NCBI RefSeq assembly: GCF_034439435.1 | Contig: NZ_JAPCKJ010000004.1 | Coordinates: forward strand, 398,977-462,976 | Source of the DNA: Sarcina sp034439435 | Lineage (GTDB): Bacteria > Bacillota > Clostridia > Clostridiales > Clostridiaceae | Direction: 5' to 3' | Length of the DNA: 64,000 nucleotides | Shown here: positions 1 to 7,223 of the stretch, piece after piece | Numbering within the stretch: the first letter of the stretch is position 1 | Layout of the letters: every line of letters begins with the position of its first letter | Made by a program: the position numbers and the translations under genes | Notes under the pieces: generated by a model | The model's database searches: none | What the model was told of the DNA's origin: nothing | What the model saw: only the letters and a program-made list of their open reading frames with translations

Positions 1-327
1 TCACTAAATAAATGGTTTAAAAAATATGGAAAGCCTGCAGTACTACTAGCTAGAATTGTTCCGCTTACTCGTACATATGTATCTTTATTAGCTGGCGCTG
101 AAAAGTTCAGTTTAAAGCATTTTATTTTATACTCTTCTTTAGGTATAAGTATTTGGAATATTTTCTTAGTATGCTTAGGATACTTTATAGGAGATAATTT
201 ACCTCTTATAAATTCAATTATGGAAAAATACACTTTCATAACACTAGCAATATTAGCTATTGTTATCATTAGTGTTATATACCTTAAATTCTTTAAAAAG
301 AAGAAATCTACTTCTAAACAAAATTAA
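1..327 (+). CDS. DedA-family membrane protein, 3' end only
   Basis: An open frame runs in from the left edge and stops at TAA 325-327, giving the last 108 residues. It contains a basic, proline-bearing segment (residues about 18-28, ARIVPLTRTYVSLLAG) that matches the conserved R-x-x-P-x-x-R region of DedA/SNARE-associated (VTT) proteins. Hydrophobic segments follow at about 40-65 and 82-98, and the C-terminus is lysine-rich and cytoplasmic-looking. Family members are polytopic inner-membrane proteins, several implicated in flipping undecaprenyl phosphate or phospholipids. The start lies outside the window, so full length and promoter are unknown. The family call is fairly secure; the substrate is not. 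Confidence 0.8.
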   Translation, partial: SLNKWFKKYGKPAVLLARIVPLTRTYVSLLAGAEKFSLKHFILYSSLGISIWNIFLVCLGYFIGDNLPLINSIMEKYTFITLAILAIVIISVIYLKFFKKKKSTSKQN

Positions 328-335
328 ATATTAAA

Positions 336-446
336 GGGTTGTATCAAAAACAACTTAAAATAAAGCTTATAAACCTATTCCGAGAATTGATAGTTTTTCT
401 CTTCATAATATTTATAAGGTTTATTGTTTAAGTTTTGATACAACCC
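336..446. repeat. Long palindromic element, GTATCAAA family (copy A)
   Basis: A 111-bp imperfect inverted repeat. The outer 14 bp are perfect (GGGTTGTATCAAAA at 336-349, its complement at 433-446), and the inner parts of both arms share AACTTAAA and CTTATAAA blocks, so almost the whole element can fold. It lies between the convergent DedA and DUF975 genes and is followed by T-rich sequence, so it may act as a terminator. Related copies are at 23275-23324 and 54753-54850. Confidence 0.7.
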
Positions 447-459
447 ATTTTTTTGAATT

Positions 460-493
460 GACTCTGTTTTAAACATTCACATAAAACAGAGTC
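460..493. repeat. Short palindromic element, GACTCTGTTTTA family
   Basis: Perfect 12-bp arms GACTCTGTTTTA (460-471) and complement (482-493) around a 10-nt loop. The right half (473-493) is almost identical to the right end of the 234-bp element at 10616-10849, and the left half resembles that element's left end. It looks like an internally deleted copy of the same repeat. It could end transcription of the leftward DUF975 gene. Confidence 0.65.
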
Positions 494-557
494 TTTAAAT
501 TAAATATATTATAAAAAGTACTATACACCTCTTTTTTACTAACTTATGAAAACTTTT

Positions 558-1235
558 TTATTCAATAGCTATGTTAGCATTTCTTATTCCTTTATAAAAA
601 ATATATACTGTAAGCATTATATATGGCTGTAGCCAAAAAGCACCTATTCCCAAAGTTAGTAATGCTAAAATCCCCCATCCAACAAAACTTAAAATCATAA
701 TAACGTATTTTAACTTATAATCTTTAGTTACTTCCCAACTCATATTTATTGCCTCTATAACTCCTATTTCATCATCTTCTGTTAATATAATTGGTATTGT
801 GAATATACAGGCTTCTATAAAAAGCCCTAAAGTAAGCAATATTACAAAAAATATAAACATTAAAAATACACTTTCACTAATAAAAGATGCAGTTGTAAAA
901 ATCATAGTTAATACAAGCAATCCTATGCCTAAAACCACTCCAATTAAAATATTACATAAAAAAATCTTAATTGCAGCTTTAAAACTCACAAAACAATCTA
1001 AGTATTTTACTTTCTCATCTGTTTCAGTTAACTTAATACAATACTTAATGAATGCTCCATTCAAAAAGGAAGATACTACTGCAACTATAATCCACCCAAA
1101 TATAGGTATTGGAGATAAGAAAAAACTTACTAGCATTGATGAAATAGTAACTACTAAACATGCACCTGCTGCATTTCCCCATCTTCCCCTTAATAATTCT
1201 TTAGCTTTTAATTTACATTCTACTCTATCCGTCAA
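558..1235 (-). CDS. DUF975-family membrane protein (paralogue 1)
   Basis: 225 residues. The N-terminus carries the DUF975 hallmark: a charged RVECKLKAKELLRGRWGNA segment (residues 4-22) followed by several hydrophobic helices. The protein is polytopic with no recognisable catalytic motif. The start is TTG (1233-1235), supported by AGGGGG about 9 nt upstream on the minus strand; no ATG gives a comparable site. A clear paralogue lies just upstream at 1448-2101, in the same orientation and about the same length, so this is a tandem duplication. The 212-bp gap holds a palindrome that may separate the two transcripts. The function of DUF975 is unknown; a membrane role is all that can be said. Confidence 0.8.
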   Translation of the reverse strand: MTDRVECKLKAKELLRGRWGNAAGACLVVTISSMLVSFFLSPIPIFGWIIVAVVSSFLNGAFIKYCIKLTETDEKVKYLDCFVSFKAAIKIFLCNILIGVVLGIGLLVLTMIFTTASFISESVFLMFIFFVILLTLGLFIEACIFTIPIILTEDDEIGVIEAINMSWEVTKDYKLKYVIMILSFVGWGILALLTLGIGAFWLQPYIMLTVYIFYKGIRNANIAIE

Positions 1236-1324
1236 TAGATAGCGCCCCCTATAAATTGATTAATCAGATAAATCTAATTACTTCTATATACTATTCATAT
1301 CAACTAATAATTAATACAAAAAAT

Positions 1325-1402
1325 AAAAGGTTATACTTAGAACCTACTTACAAAACCAAAACATTTATTTTTAGTTAAGTACGGCTCTATATACAACCTT
1401 TT
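1325..1402. terminator. Long imperfect hairpin between the DUF975 paralogues
   Basis: About 27-bp imperfect arms: AAAAGGTTATACTTAGAACC at 1325-1344 pairs with the complement ending at 1402, with a loop near 1355-1372. T-rich sequence follows on the plus strand and an A/T-rich run on the minus strand. It probably ends transcription from the upstream paralogue (1448-2101, leftward). It resembles the dispersed palindromes elsewhere in the window but has different tips. Confidence 0.5.
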
Positions 1403-1447
1403 ATTTTTGATTATATCTTATAGTCCAAAAATATCAATAATTTAAAA

Positions 1448-2101
1448 TTATTGATATTCTCCTACCATATGCTTGTAAAATAAATATGTTGATAGAGTCA
1501 TGTATGGTGTTAACCATAACCATCCTATCCCTAAAGTTATACAGGCTAATATAATCCACCCTATGAAGCTTAATAAAAATACAAAGTATTTCCACTTAAA
1601 TCCTCTTGAAATATATATTGCCTTTCTTATTCCATCTATTATTCCTATCTCTTCATTTTCTATAAAGATAAATGGTAGTGTAAAGAATGTTAATGTATAA
1701 TATATAGAAATTATAAACTCAATTATCACTCCAATTATAGCAATTATTGAACTTTTAGAAACTCCACCTATTGCAAAAATTATGATTGGAATTATTACAA
1801 CAATTAACCCTACTATAAATTGTGCCACTGCAGCTTTAATTAATACTGATCCACTAACAAAACAATCATTATATTTAACCTTTTCATCTGTTTTAGTAAG
1901 CATAATACAATATTTATTAAATGATAGATTTAAATAATATCCTAAGATTGCTCCTAATATCCACCCTAATATAGGTATAATGTATAATATTACACTAGCT
2001 AAAGTTGCCAATACTAAGAATATAAATACTGCACCTACGGCATTTCCCCATCTTCCATTTAAAAGCTCTTTGGCTCTAATTTTACTTTCAGCTCTTTCCA
2101 T
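1448..2101 (-). CDS. DUF975-family membrane protein (paralogue 2)
   Basis: 217 residues, with the same architecture as its neighbour at 558-1235: a basic N-terminal RAESKIRAKELLNGRWGNA-type segment, then about five hydrophobic helices. Shared blocks such as NKYCIMLTKTDEKVKYNDCFVS show recent common descent. The ATG start at 2101 is preceded by a strong AAAGGAGG ribosome site. The role is unknown. The pair may form one transcript, but the hairpin at 1325-1402 argues for partial or complete termination between them. Confidence 0.8.
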   Translation of the reverse strand: MERAESKIRAKELLNGRWGNAVGAVFIFLVLATLASVILYIIPILGWILGAILGYYLNLSFNKYCIMLTKTDEKVKYNDCFVSGSVLIKAAVAQFIVGLIVVIIPIIIFAIGGVSKSSIIAIIGVIIEFIISIYYTLTFFTLPFIFIENEEIGIIDGIRKAIYISRGFKWKYFVFLLSFIGWIILACITLGIGWLWLTPYMTLSTYLFYKHMVGEYQ

Positions 2102-2295
2102 AGAAAGACCTCCTTTATCTTGTTTTGTAATAATTACAATATTACATGCAATATATTACCTATATGTTAATATATTATATATTTTATCTATTATTTGTTA
2201 ATATATAAATATTATTCTAAAGTCTGTTATAATTTACTCAACAATATTTTTTATTATAAATATATTGATTTTTATTGAAGAAAGGTATTAAATTT

Positions 2296-2673
2296 ATGAG
2301 ATTAAAATATTTTATTTTAACAATTTTGACCATGCTTTTAGGCCTATTATCTAGAAAATTCATGGCATACCTACCTGATTTAATAGCACCTTATTTAGGT
2401 GATATACTTTGGGCAACTATGGTTTACTTTGGTTTTAGATTCTTATTTCCCAAAACCAAAACTAAAATTTGTTTTCTTATTGCTATTATTTTCTCCTTTG
2501 GAATAGAAATTAGTCAACTATATCAAGCTCAGTGGATTAATAATCTAAGGGCTACAACATTAGGTGCCTTAATTCTTGGACACGGCTTTCTTTGGAGCGA
2601 TTTAATATGTTATACCATAGGTGTTTTTATTGGCTGTTTTATAGATAACATTGCTCTAATAAAATCTCAATAA
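2296..2673 (+). CDS. DUF2809-family small membrane protein
   Basis: 125 residues with four predicted hydrophobic helices. Conserved-looking elements include LLSRKF near the N-terminus, GDILWATMVYFGFRFLFP (about residues 36-53) and IEISQLYQ (about 75-82), as in DUF2809 proteins. I chose ATG 2296 because AAAGG sits about 10 nt upstream at 2281-2285. A TTG at 2275 would extend the frame by 7 residues but overlaps that ribosome site. It stands alone, convergent with hppA. Function unknown. Confidence 0.75.
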   Translation: MRLKYFILTILTMLLGLLSRKFMAYLPDLIAPYLGDILWATMVYFGFRFLFPKTKTKICFLIAIIFSFGIEISQLYQAQWINNLRATTLGALILGHGFLWSDLICYTIGVFIGCFIDNIALIKSQ

Positions 2674-2708
2674 AAAAAGCCCTAAGGAGTAGCAAAAAAC
2701 CTTAGGGC
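2671..2708 (-). terminator. Intrinsic terminator of hppA
   Basis: A stem of GCCCTAAGG (2679-2687) with its complement (2700-2708). Read leftward it is followed by a run of T (2671-2678 are A-rich on the plus strand). It lies about 95 nt past the hppA stop. A second hairpin, TAGTTTAAAG with complement at 2751-2777, is nearer the stop but has no T run. Confidence 0.7.
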
Positions 2709-2802
2709 AAAATAGAGGTATCTACAATAGCAACCAAAATTTATAATGAATAGTTTAAAGCGGCAGACTTTAAACTATTATTATCTTATATTCACTTCTT
2801 AA

Positions 2803-4908
2803 TTAAAGTATTCCTATTGCAAGTATTAATGATGCAAATACAATAGAAATCATAGACATTAATTTTATTAATATATCAATAGATGGTCCTGTAGTATCTT
2901 TAAATGGATCTCCTACAGTATCTCCTACAACCGCGGCTTTATGGCAGTCTGAGCCTTTTCCGCCTAATACTCCACTTTCAATATACTTCTTAGCATTATC
3001 CCAAGCTCCTCCTGAATTAGCCATCATTATAGCTAGTACAAATCCAGTTACAGTTGAGCCTGCTAAAAGCCCTGCCACTCCATTAGGTCCTAATAATAAT
3101 CCAGTAATTATAGGAGTTAAAATAGCTACCAAAGCTATTGGTATTAATTCTCTTTGAGATGATTTTGTACATATATCAACACATTTTTCAAAATCAGCTT
3201 CTTCCTTTCCTTCCATAAGTCCTTTAATTTCTTTAAACTGCCTTCTAACCTCAACAACTATCTCAGAAGCTGCTCTTCCAACAGCATCCATAGTTAGTGC
3301 TGAGAATACAAAGGTAACCATTCCACCTAAAAATAGTCCTATTAAAACCTGTGGATTTATTATAGAAAGATTAAATGTAAAATCTAATCCTTGTGATTTA
3401 ACTATATTTTCTACAGAATCTTTGTATGCTGCTATGAAAGCTAATGCTGTTAAAGCAGCTGAGCCTATAGCAAAGCCTTTTCCTGTAGCCGCTGTAGTAT
3501 TTCCTAATGCATCTAAAGCATCTGTTCTCTTTCTAACCTCTGGGTCCTGTTCAGTCATTTCTGCTATCCCACCAGCATTGTCTGCCACTGGTCCATAAGC
3601 ATCTGTAGCTAAGGTTATTCCCAATGTAGAAAGCATACCTACGGCTGAAATAGCTATTCCATAAAGACCTAAGCTAAAATCTTTTGATCCACCAGAAACT
3701 AAGAAACTAATAACTATAGAGATTGAAATTATTATTACAGGAAACGCTGTTGAAATCATTCCTAATGATAATCCACCTATTATAGTTGTGGCTGAACCTG
3801 TCTTAGTCATATCAGCCAATTTTCTAGTAGGTTTATAATTATCACTTGTATAATACTCAGTAAAGTACCCAATTAAAATTCCAGCAATTAATCCAGATAA
3901 AATACTAAAATAAATTCCTAAATTATTTTCTCCAAGTATTAATTTAACTATGAAGAAAGCTGAAATAGCAACTAGTATTGCTGCTATATATGTTCCTCTT
4001 CTCAAAGCTCCAAGAAGTGATTTTTGACTTGCATCCTCTTTTGCTTTAACAAAGAAAGTTCCAATTATACATGCAATTGCTCCCACTGATGCAATAGTTA
4101 AAGGAAGCACTACTCCCTCTAATCCTAAACCTGCTGACACTGCTAAGGCACAGGCTGAAACTAATGAACCTACATAGGATTCATAAAGGTCTGCTCCAAG
4201 ACCAGCTACATCTCCAACATTGTCTCCAACGTTATCTGCTATAACAGCTGGGTTTCTATGATCATCCTCTGGAATACCAGCCTCAACCTTTCCAACTAAG
4301 TCAGCTCCTACGTCAGCAGCCTTTGTAAATATTCCTCCACCTACTCTAGCAAAAAGAGCCATAGATGAAGCTCCCATACCAAAGGTAAGCATAGCAGATG
4401 TTATTTGACCAACCTTTTCAACCTCAGGTAATGCAGCATAATACCAATCTAAAATATAATACCAAACACCTAAATGAAGAAGAGCTAAGCCAACAACTAC
4501 TAGACCCATTATGGCCCCACTAGAGAAAGCTATTTTAAGAGCTCCATTTAAGCTTTTTTTAGCCGCCGTAGTTGTTCTTGAATTTGCATTGGTTGCAGTC
4601 TTCATTCCAAGATAACCACTTAAACCAGAGAATAATCCACCAGTCACAAAAGCAAAAGGAACAAACATTGATAAGTAACCCATAAAACTTAAAATCATTA
4701 AAAGTGCAAACATTCCTAAAAAGAATAATGAAACTCCTTTATACTGTCTTATTAAGAAAGCATTTGATCCTCTTTTGATTTTTTCTGCGACAGCTCTTAT
4801 ATCACTATCACCTTCATCACATTTCATTATTTTTCTTCCTAAGTAAGCAGCAAATAGAAGTGCTATGATTGAACATATTGGCACTAAAAGCATAAGGTCC
4901 ATTTTCAT
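2803..4908 (-). CDS. hppA: Membrane-bound ion-pumping pyrophosphatase
   Basis: 701 residues, normal for the family, with about 16 membrane helices. It hydrolyses cytoplasmic pyrophosphate and pumps H+ or Na+ across the membrane. Visible motifs are DVGADLVGKVE and DDHRNPAVIADNVGDNVGD (about residues 195-227, substrate and Mg2+ binding), DLYESYVGS (gate glutamate), and the C-terminal DTVGDPFKDTTGP. The segment GNTTAATGKG carries alanine where potassium-independent enzymes carry lysine, so K+ dependence is inferred. Whether Na+ or H+ is pumped cannot be decided by eye. The first ATG (4908) sits almost on the AGGGGG ribosome site; the in-frame ATG two codons later (4902) has better spacing (8 nt) and may be the true start. 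Confidence 0.95.
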   Translation of the reverse strand: MKMDLMLLVPICSIIALLFAAYLGRKIMKCDEGDSDIRAVAEKIKRGSNAFLIRQYKGVSLFFLGMFALLMILSFMGYLSMFVPFAFVTGGLFSGLSGYLGMKTATNANSRTTTAAKKSLNGALKIAFSSGAIMGLVVVGLALLHLGVWYYILDWYYAALPEVEKVGQITSAMLTFGMGASSMALFARVGGGIFTKAADVGADLVGKVEAGIPEDDHRNPAVIADNVGDNVGDVAGLGADLYESYVGSLVSACALAVSAGLGLEGVVLPLTIASVGAIACIIGTFFVKAKEDASQKSLLGALRRGTYIAAILVAISAFFIVKLILGENNLGIYFSILSGLIAGILIGYFTEYYTSDNYKPTRKLADMTKTGSATTIIGGLSLGMISTAFPVIIISISIVISFLVSGGSKDFSLGLYGIAISAVGMLSTLGITLATDAYGPVADNAGGIAEMTEQDPEVRKRTDALDALGNTTAATGKGFAIGSAALTALAFIAAYKDSVENIVKSQGLDFTFNLSIINPQVLIGLFLGGMVTFVFSALTMDAVGRAASEIVVEVRRQFKEIKGLMEGKEEADFEKCVDICTKSSQRELIPIALVAILTPIITGLLLGPNGVAGLLAGSTVTGFVLAIMMANSGGAWDNAKKYIESGVLGGKGSDCHKAAVVGDTVGDPFKDTTGPSIDILIKLMSMISIVFASLILAIGIL

Positions 4909-5374
4909 CTCCCCCTATTTAATTAATCTTTTAAAATAAGCCTATTAAAAGTTAATAAAGACTTAAACATAAATATCAATAGAAATAATTCTTATCTAAA
5001 CCAAATCTATAGCTATATATGATTAATTTAATCGACCTTAACAAACGTTTACATAATACTTGTGAAATTAAATAATTTGCTAATCTTACTTACAAATTTA
5101 ATATACTTTAATTATAAACTAATTTGGTAAAATTTGTAATAAAGAAAAACTATTCTTTTTTTAATTTAACTATGGTTCTCTCTGCTTATCTAATACATAC
5201 TAAATTTTATTAAGTTTTAATTTTGACTCTATTCTTAATGTATTTATTTACTTTCTAAAATATTACAACTTAATATGAATTAACTACTATATAATTTAAT
5301 TCTTCTTACCAGTAAAATTTAATAGTAAAAGTTATTCTCTATAACTAAATTTTCAATATTGAGAGGGATTATAA
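4909..5374. other. Divergent AT-rich intergenic region
   Basis: This 466-bp gap separates hppA (leftward) from the phosphotransferase gene (rightward) and must hold both promoters. No convincing -35/-10 pair, riboswitch or stable hairpin was seen. TATAAT occurs at 5290-5295 without a good -35 element. A CcpA-like core (AAACGTTT, 5043-5050) is only a partial cre match. Confidence 0.5.
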
Positions 5375-6346
5375 ATGAACAAAGATTCAAAACTTTTTAA
5401 GGAACTAAATAATTCTGAGTTAAGTATATTAATTGATAACTACTTCGGAATTAATACTAAATTCCAAGCAGATTTAATAACAGGAGGACTATTTAACACT
5501 ACCTACTGTATTAAATTGTTAAATACTAATGAAAAGTTTATACTTAGAGTCGGTCCAGTAAACACAGATTTACTTCTTCCATTTGAAGTAAATTTAATGA
5601 AAGGTGAAGAATATGTTTACTCTCTTTGTGAAGCCAATAATATACCTAGTTCAAAAATTTTAAAATGTGATGTAAGTAAAAAATTGATACCTAGAGATTA
5701 CATGATTATAGAATATATAGATAGTAAACCCTTTTCTGAATTAAAACTTGATAAAGAAACTGAAAGCTTTTTATACAATGAAACTGGTAAATATATTAGT
5801 AAATTACATCAAATAACTTCAAAAAAATTTGGAAGAGTTTATGATGTTTTTAATAATAATGGCTTTGATTCTTGGAGCGAATTCATATTTGATGAGTTCC
5901 AAAAGGTAAAAAGTAAACTTAAAGAATTTAATATTTTCACTGAGAAAGAACTAAACTCTTTTGAAGTTATTATAAAGGAAAACTTTAATTTATTAGACGA
6001 AATTAAAACACCACACCTTGTTCACTGTGATCTCTGGACAGGCAATATATTGATTGAATCTTATAATTCTAAACCTAAGGTAGCAGCAATTATAGATATA
6101 GATAGAGCTTTATTTGGAGATGCAGACTTTGACTTCGCAAATCCTTGGATTATAAATGAAGACTTTTTAAATGGTTATGGTATGACTTCAGATGATTCTC
6201 CTAATAAAACAACTAGGAAGAATATTTATAGATTAATGTATCATTTGATAGATGCTTATGTGTGGAAAATAGAATATAATAATCCTATTGCCTCTGAAAA
6301 TGAGAAGCTTAATGCTATTAAATTGCTAAATGATATTGTTAAATAA
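5375..6346 (+). CDS. APH/choline-kinase-fold phosphotransferase
   Basis: 323 residues. This is a protein-kinase-like small-molecule phosphotransferase (APH family). A glycine-containing N-lobe segment TGGLFNTTYCIKL (about residues 36-48) is followed by a conserved lysine-like strand, then the catalytic loop HCDLWTGNIL with Asp219 as the likely base, and IDIDRALFGD with the metal-binding aspartate near 241-243. The family covers aminoglycoside, choline, fructosamine and homoserine kinases. The actual substrate cannot be read from sequence, and calling it a resistance gene would be unjustified. A GAGAGGG ribosome site precedes ATG 5375. It appears monocistronic and is closed by a hairpin at 6366-6403. 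Confidence 0.8.
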   Translation: MNKDSKLFKELNNSELSILIDNYFGINTKFQADLITGGLFNTTYCIKLLNTNEKFILRVGPVNTDLLLPFEVNLMKGEEYVYSLCEANNIPSSKILKCDVSKKLIPRDYMIIEYIDSKPFSELKLDKETESFLYNETGKYISKLHQITSKKFGRVYDVFNNNGFDSWSEFIFDEFQKVKSKLKEFNIFTEKELNSFEVIIKENFNLLDEIKTPHLVHCDLWTGNILIESYNSKPKVAAIIDIDRALFGDADFDFANPWIINEDFLNGYGMTSDDSPNKTTRKNIYRLMYHLIDAYVWKIEYNNPIASENEKLNAIKLLNDIVK

Positions 6347-6365
6347 AAATATTTGATATGAAAAG

Positions 6366-6403
6366 GTAGAGAGACTAAATATAGTACTCTCTACTTTTAT
6401 TTA
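6366..6403 (+). terminator. Intrinsic terminator after the phosphotransferase
   Basis: GTAGAGAG (6366-6373) pairs with CTCTCTAC (6387-6394), followed by a T-rich run. It isolates the kinase-fold gene from the ABC exporter downstream. Confidence 0.7.
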
Positions 6404-6481
6404 ACTAAGATTTTTGGCACATCTATTAGTAATAACATATTAAAAGTATATAATAGAAACAAATATAGAAAGGAGGATTTA

Positions 6482-6508
6482 GTGAATAATCCTTTTAAAT
6501 TTCACTAG
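6482..6508 (+). CDS. Candidate 8-codon leader ORF before the ABC exporter
   Basis: A strong GAAAGGAGG (6468-6476) sits 5 nt before GTG 6482, which opens an 8-codon frame ending at TAG 6506-6508. The ABC ATPase ATG (6516) begins 7 nt later and has no ribosome site of its own. This arrangement fits a translated leader or translational coupling. The peptide (V/M-NNPFKFH) has no known similarity that I can recognise. Confidence is limited by its size. Confidence 0.4.
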   Translation: MNNPFKFH

Positions 6509-6515
6509 AAAAATT

Positions 6516-7214
6516 ATGATTACTTTAGAAAATGTATTTAAAACCTATAAAACTGGTGATGTGGAAACCCATGCCTTAAGAGGTGTTAGTCTTTCCATAA
6601 ATGATGGCGAATTTATTGTTATTCTCGGTCCAAGTGGAAGTGGAAAAAGTACTTTATTAAATGTTATAAGTGGATTAGATAATATAACATCTGGAAGTAT
6701 TAAATTTAATGGTGAAGAAATAAGTAAATATAAAGAAGATAAACTTACTGAATTCAGAAGAGATAATTTAGGTTTTATTTTTCAACAATATAATCTACTT
6801 CAAAATTTAACTGTTTATGAAAATATTCAAATGGGTGCTGATCTTAGTAAAAATCCATTAGATATTAATGAAACACTAAAACATGTTGGTTTAGAAAGTT
6901 CAAAGGATAAATATCCATCTCAACTTTCAGGTGGACAACAACAAAGGGTTTCCATAGCAAGAAGTGTTGTTAAGAACCCTAGCATAATGTTTTGTGATGA
7001 ACCAACAGGTGCCTTAGATGAAGAAACAGCTAAGCAAGTATTAAATTTACTTCAAAAACTTAATAAAGAGTTAAAAACAACTACTGTAATAATAACTCAT
7101 AATCCAAGTATAGCTAATATGGCTGACACAGTAATAAGAATGAATTCTGGAAAAATAGAAGAAATATACAAAAACAAAGAAAAACTTACTGCTAATGAGC
7201 TTAAATGGTCATAG
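6516..7214 (+). CDS. ABC transporter ATP-binding protein (MacB/LolD type)
   Basis: 232 residues, a single ABC ATPase domain. Walker A is GPSGSGKST (38-46), followed by the Q-loop FIFQQYNLLQ (88-97), signature LSGGQQQR (137-144), Walker B IMFCDEPTGALD (157-168) and the H-loop histidine in VIITHNPS. It powers the FtsX-domain permease encoded 9 nt downstream. This class usually drives peptide or lipoprotein export or resistance to cell-envelope peptides through conformational coupling, rather than classical uptake. ATG 6516 fits the family N-terminus, but the only strong ribosome site serves a leader ORF just upstream. A TATAAT at 6449-6454 may be the -10. No two-component system is adjacent. 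Confidence 0.92.
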   Translation: MITLENVFKTYKTGDVETHALRGVSLSINDGEFIVILGPSGSGKSTLLNVISGLDNITSGSIKFNGEEISKYKEDKLTEFRRDNLGFIFQQYNLLQNLTVYENIQMGADLSKNPLDINETLKHVGLESSKDKYPSQLSGGQQQRVSIARSVVKNPSIMFCDEPTGALDEETAKQVLNLLQKLNKELKTTTVIITHNPSIANMADTVIRMNSGKIEEIYKNKEKLTANELKWS

Positions 7215-7223
7215 GAGGATACT

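Noticed and set aside
5040..5053. cre-like sequence upstream of hppA
   Set aside because: The core AAACGTTT is right but three of the other consensus positions fail. It is too weak to list as a site.
5375..6346. Aminoglycoside-resistance gene
   Set aside because: Only the general kinase-like fold is visible. The same fold serves choline, homoserine and fructosamine kinases, and nothing points to aminoglycosides.
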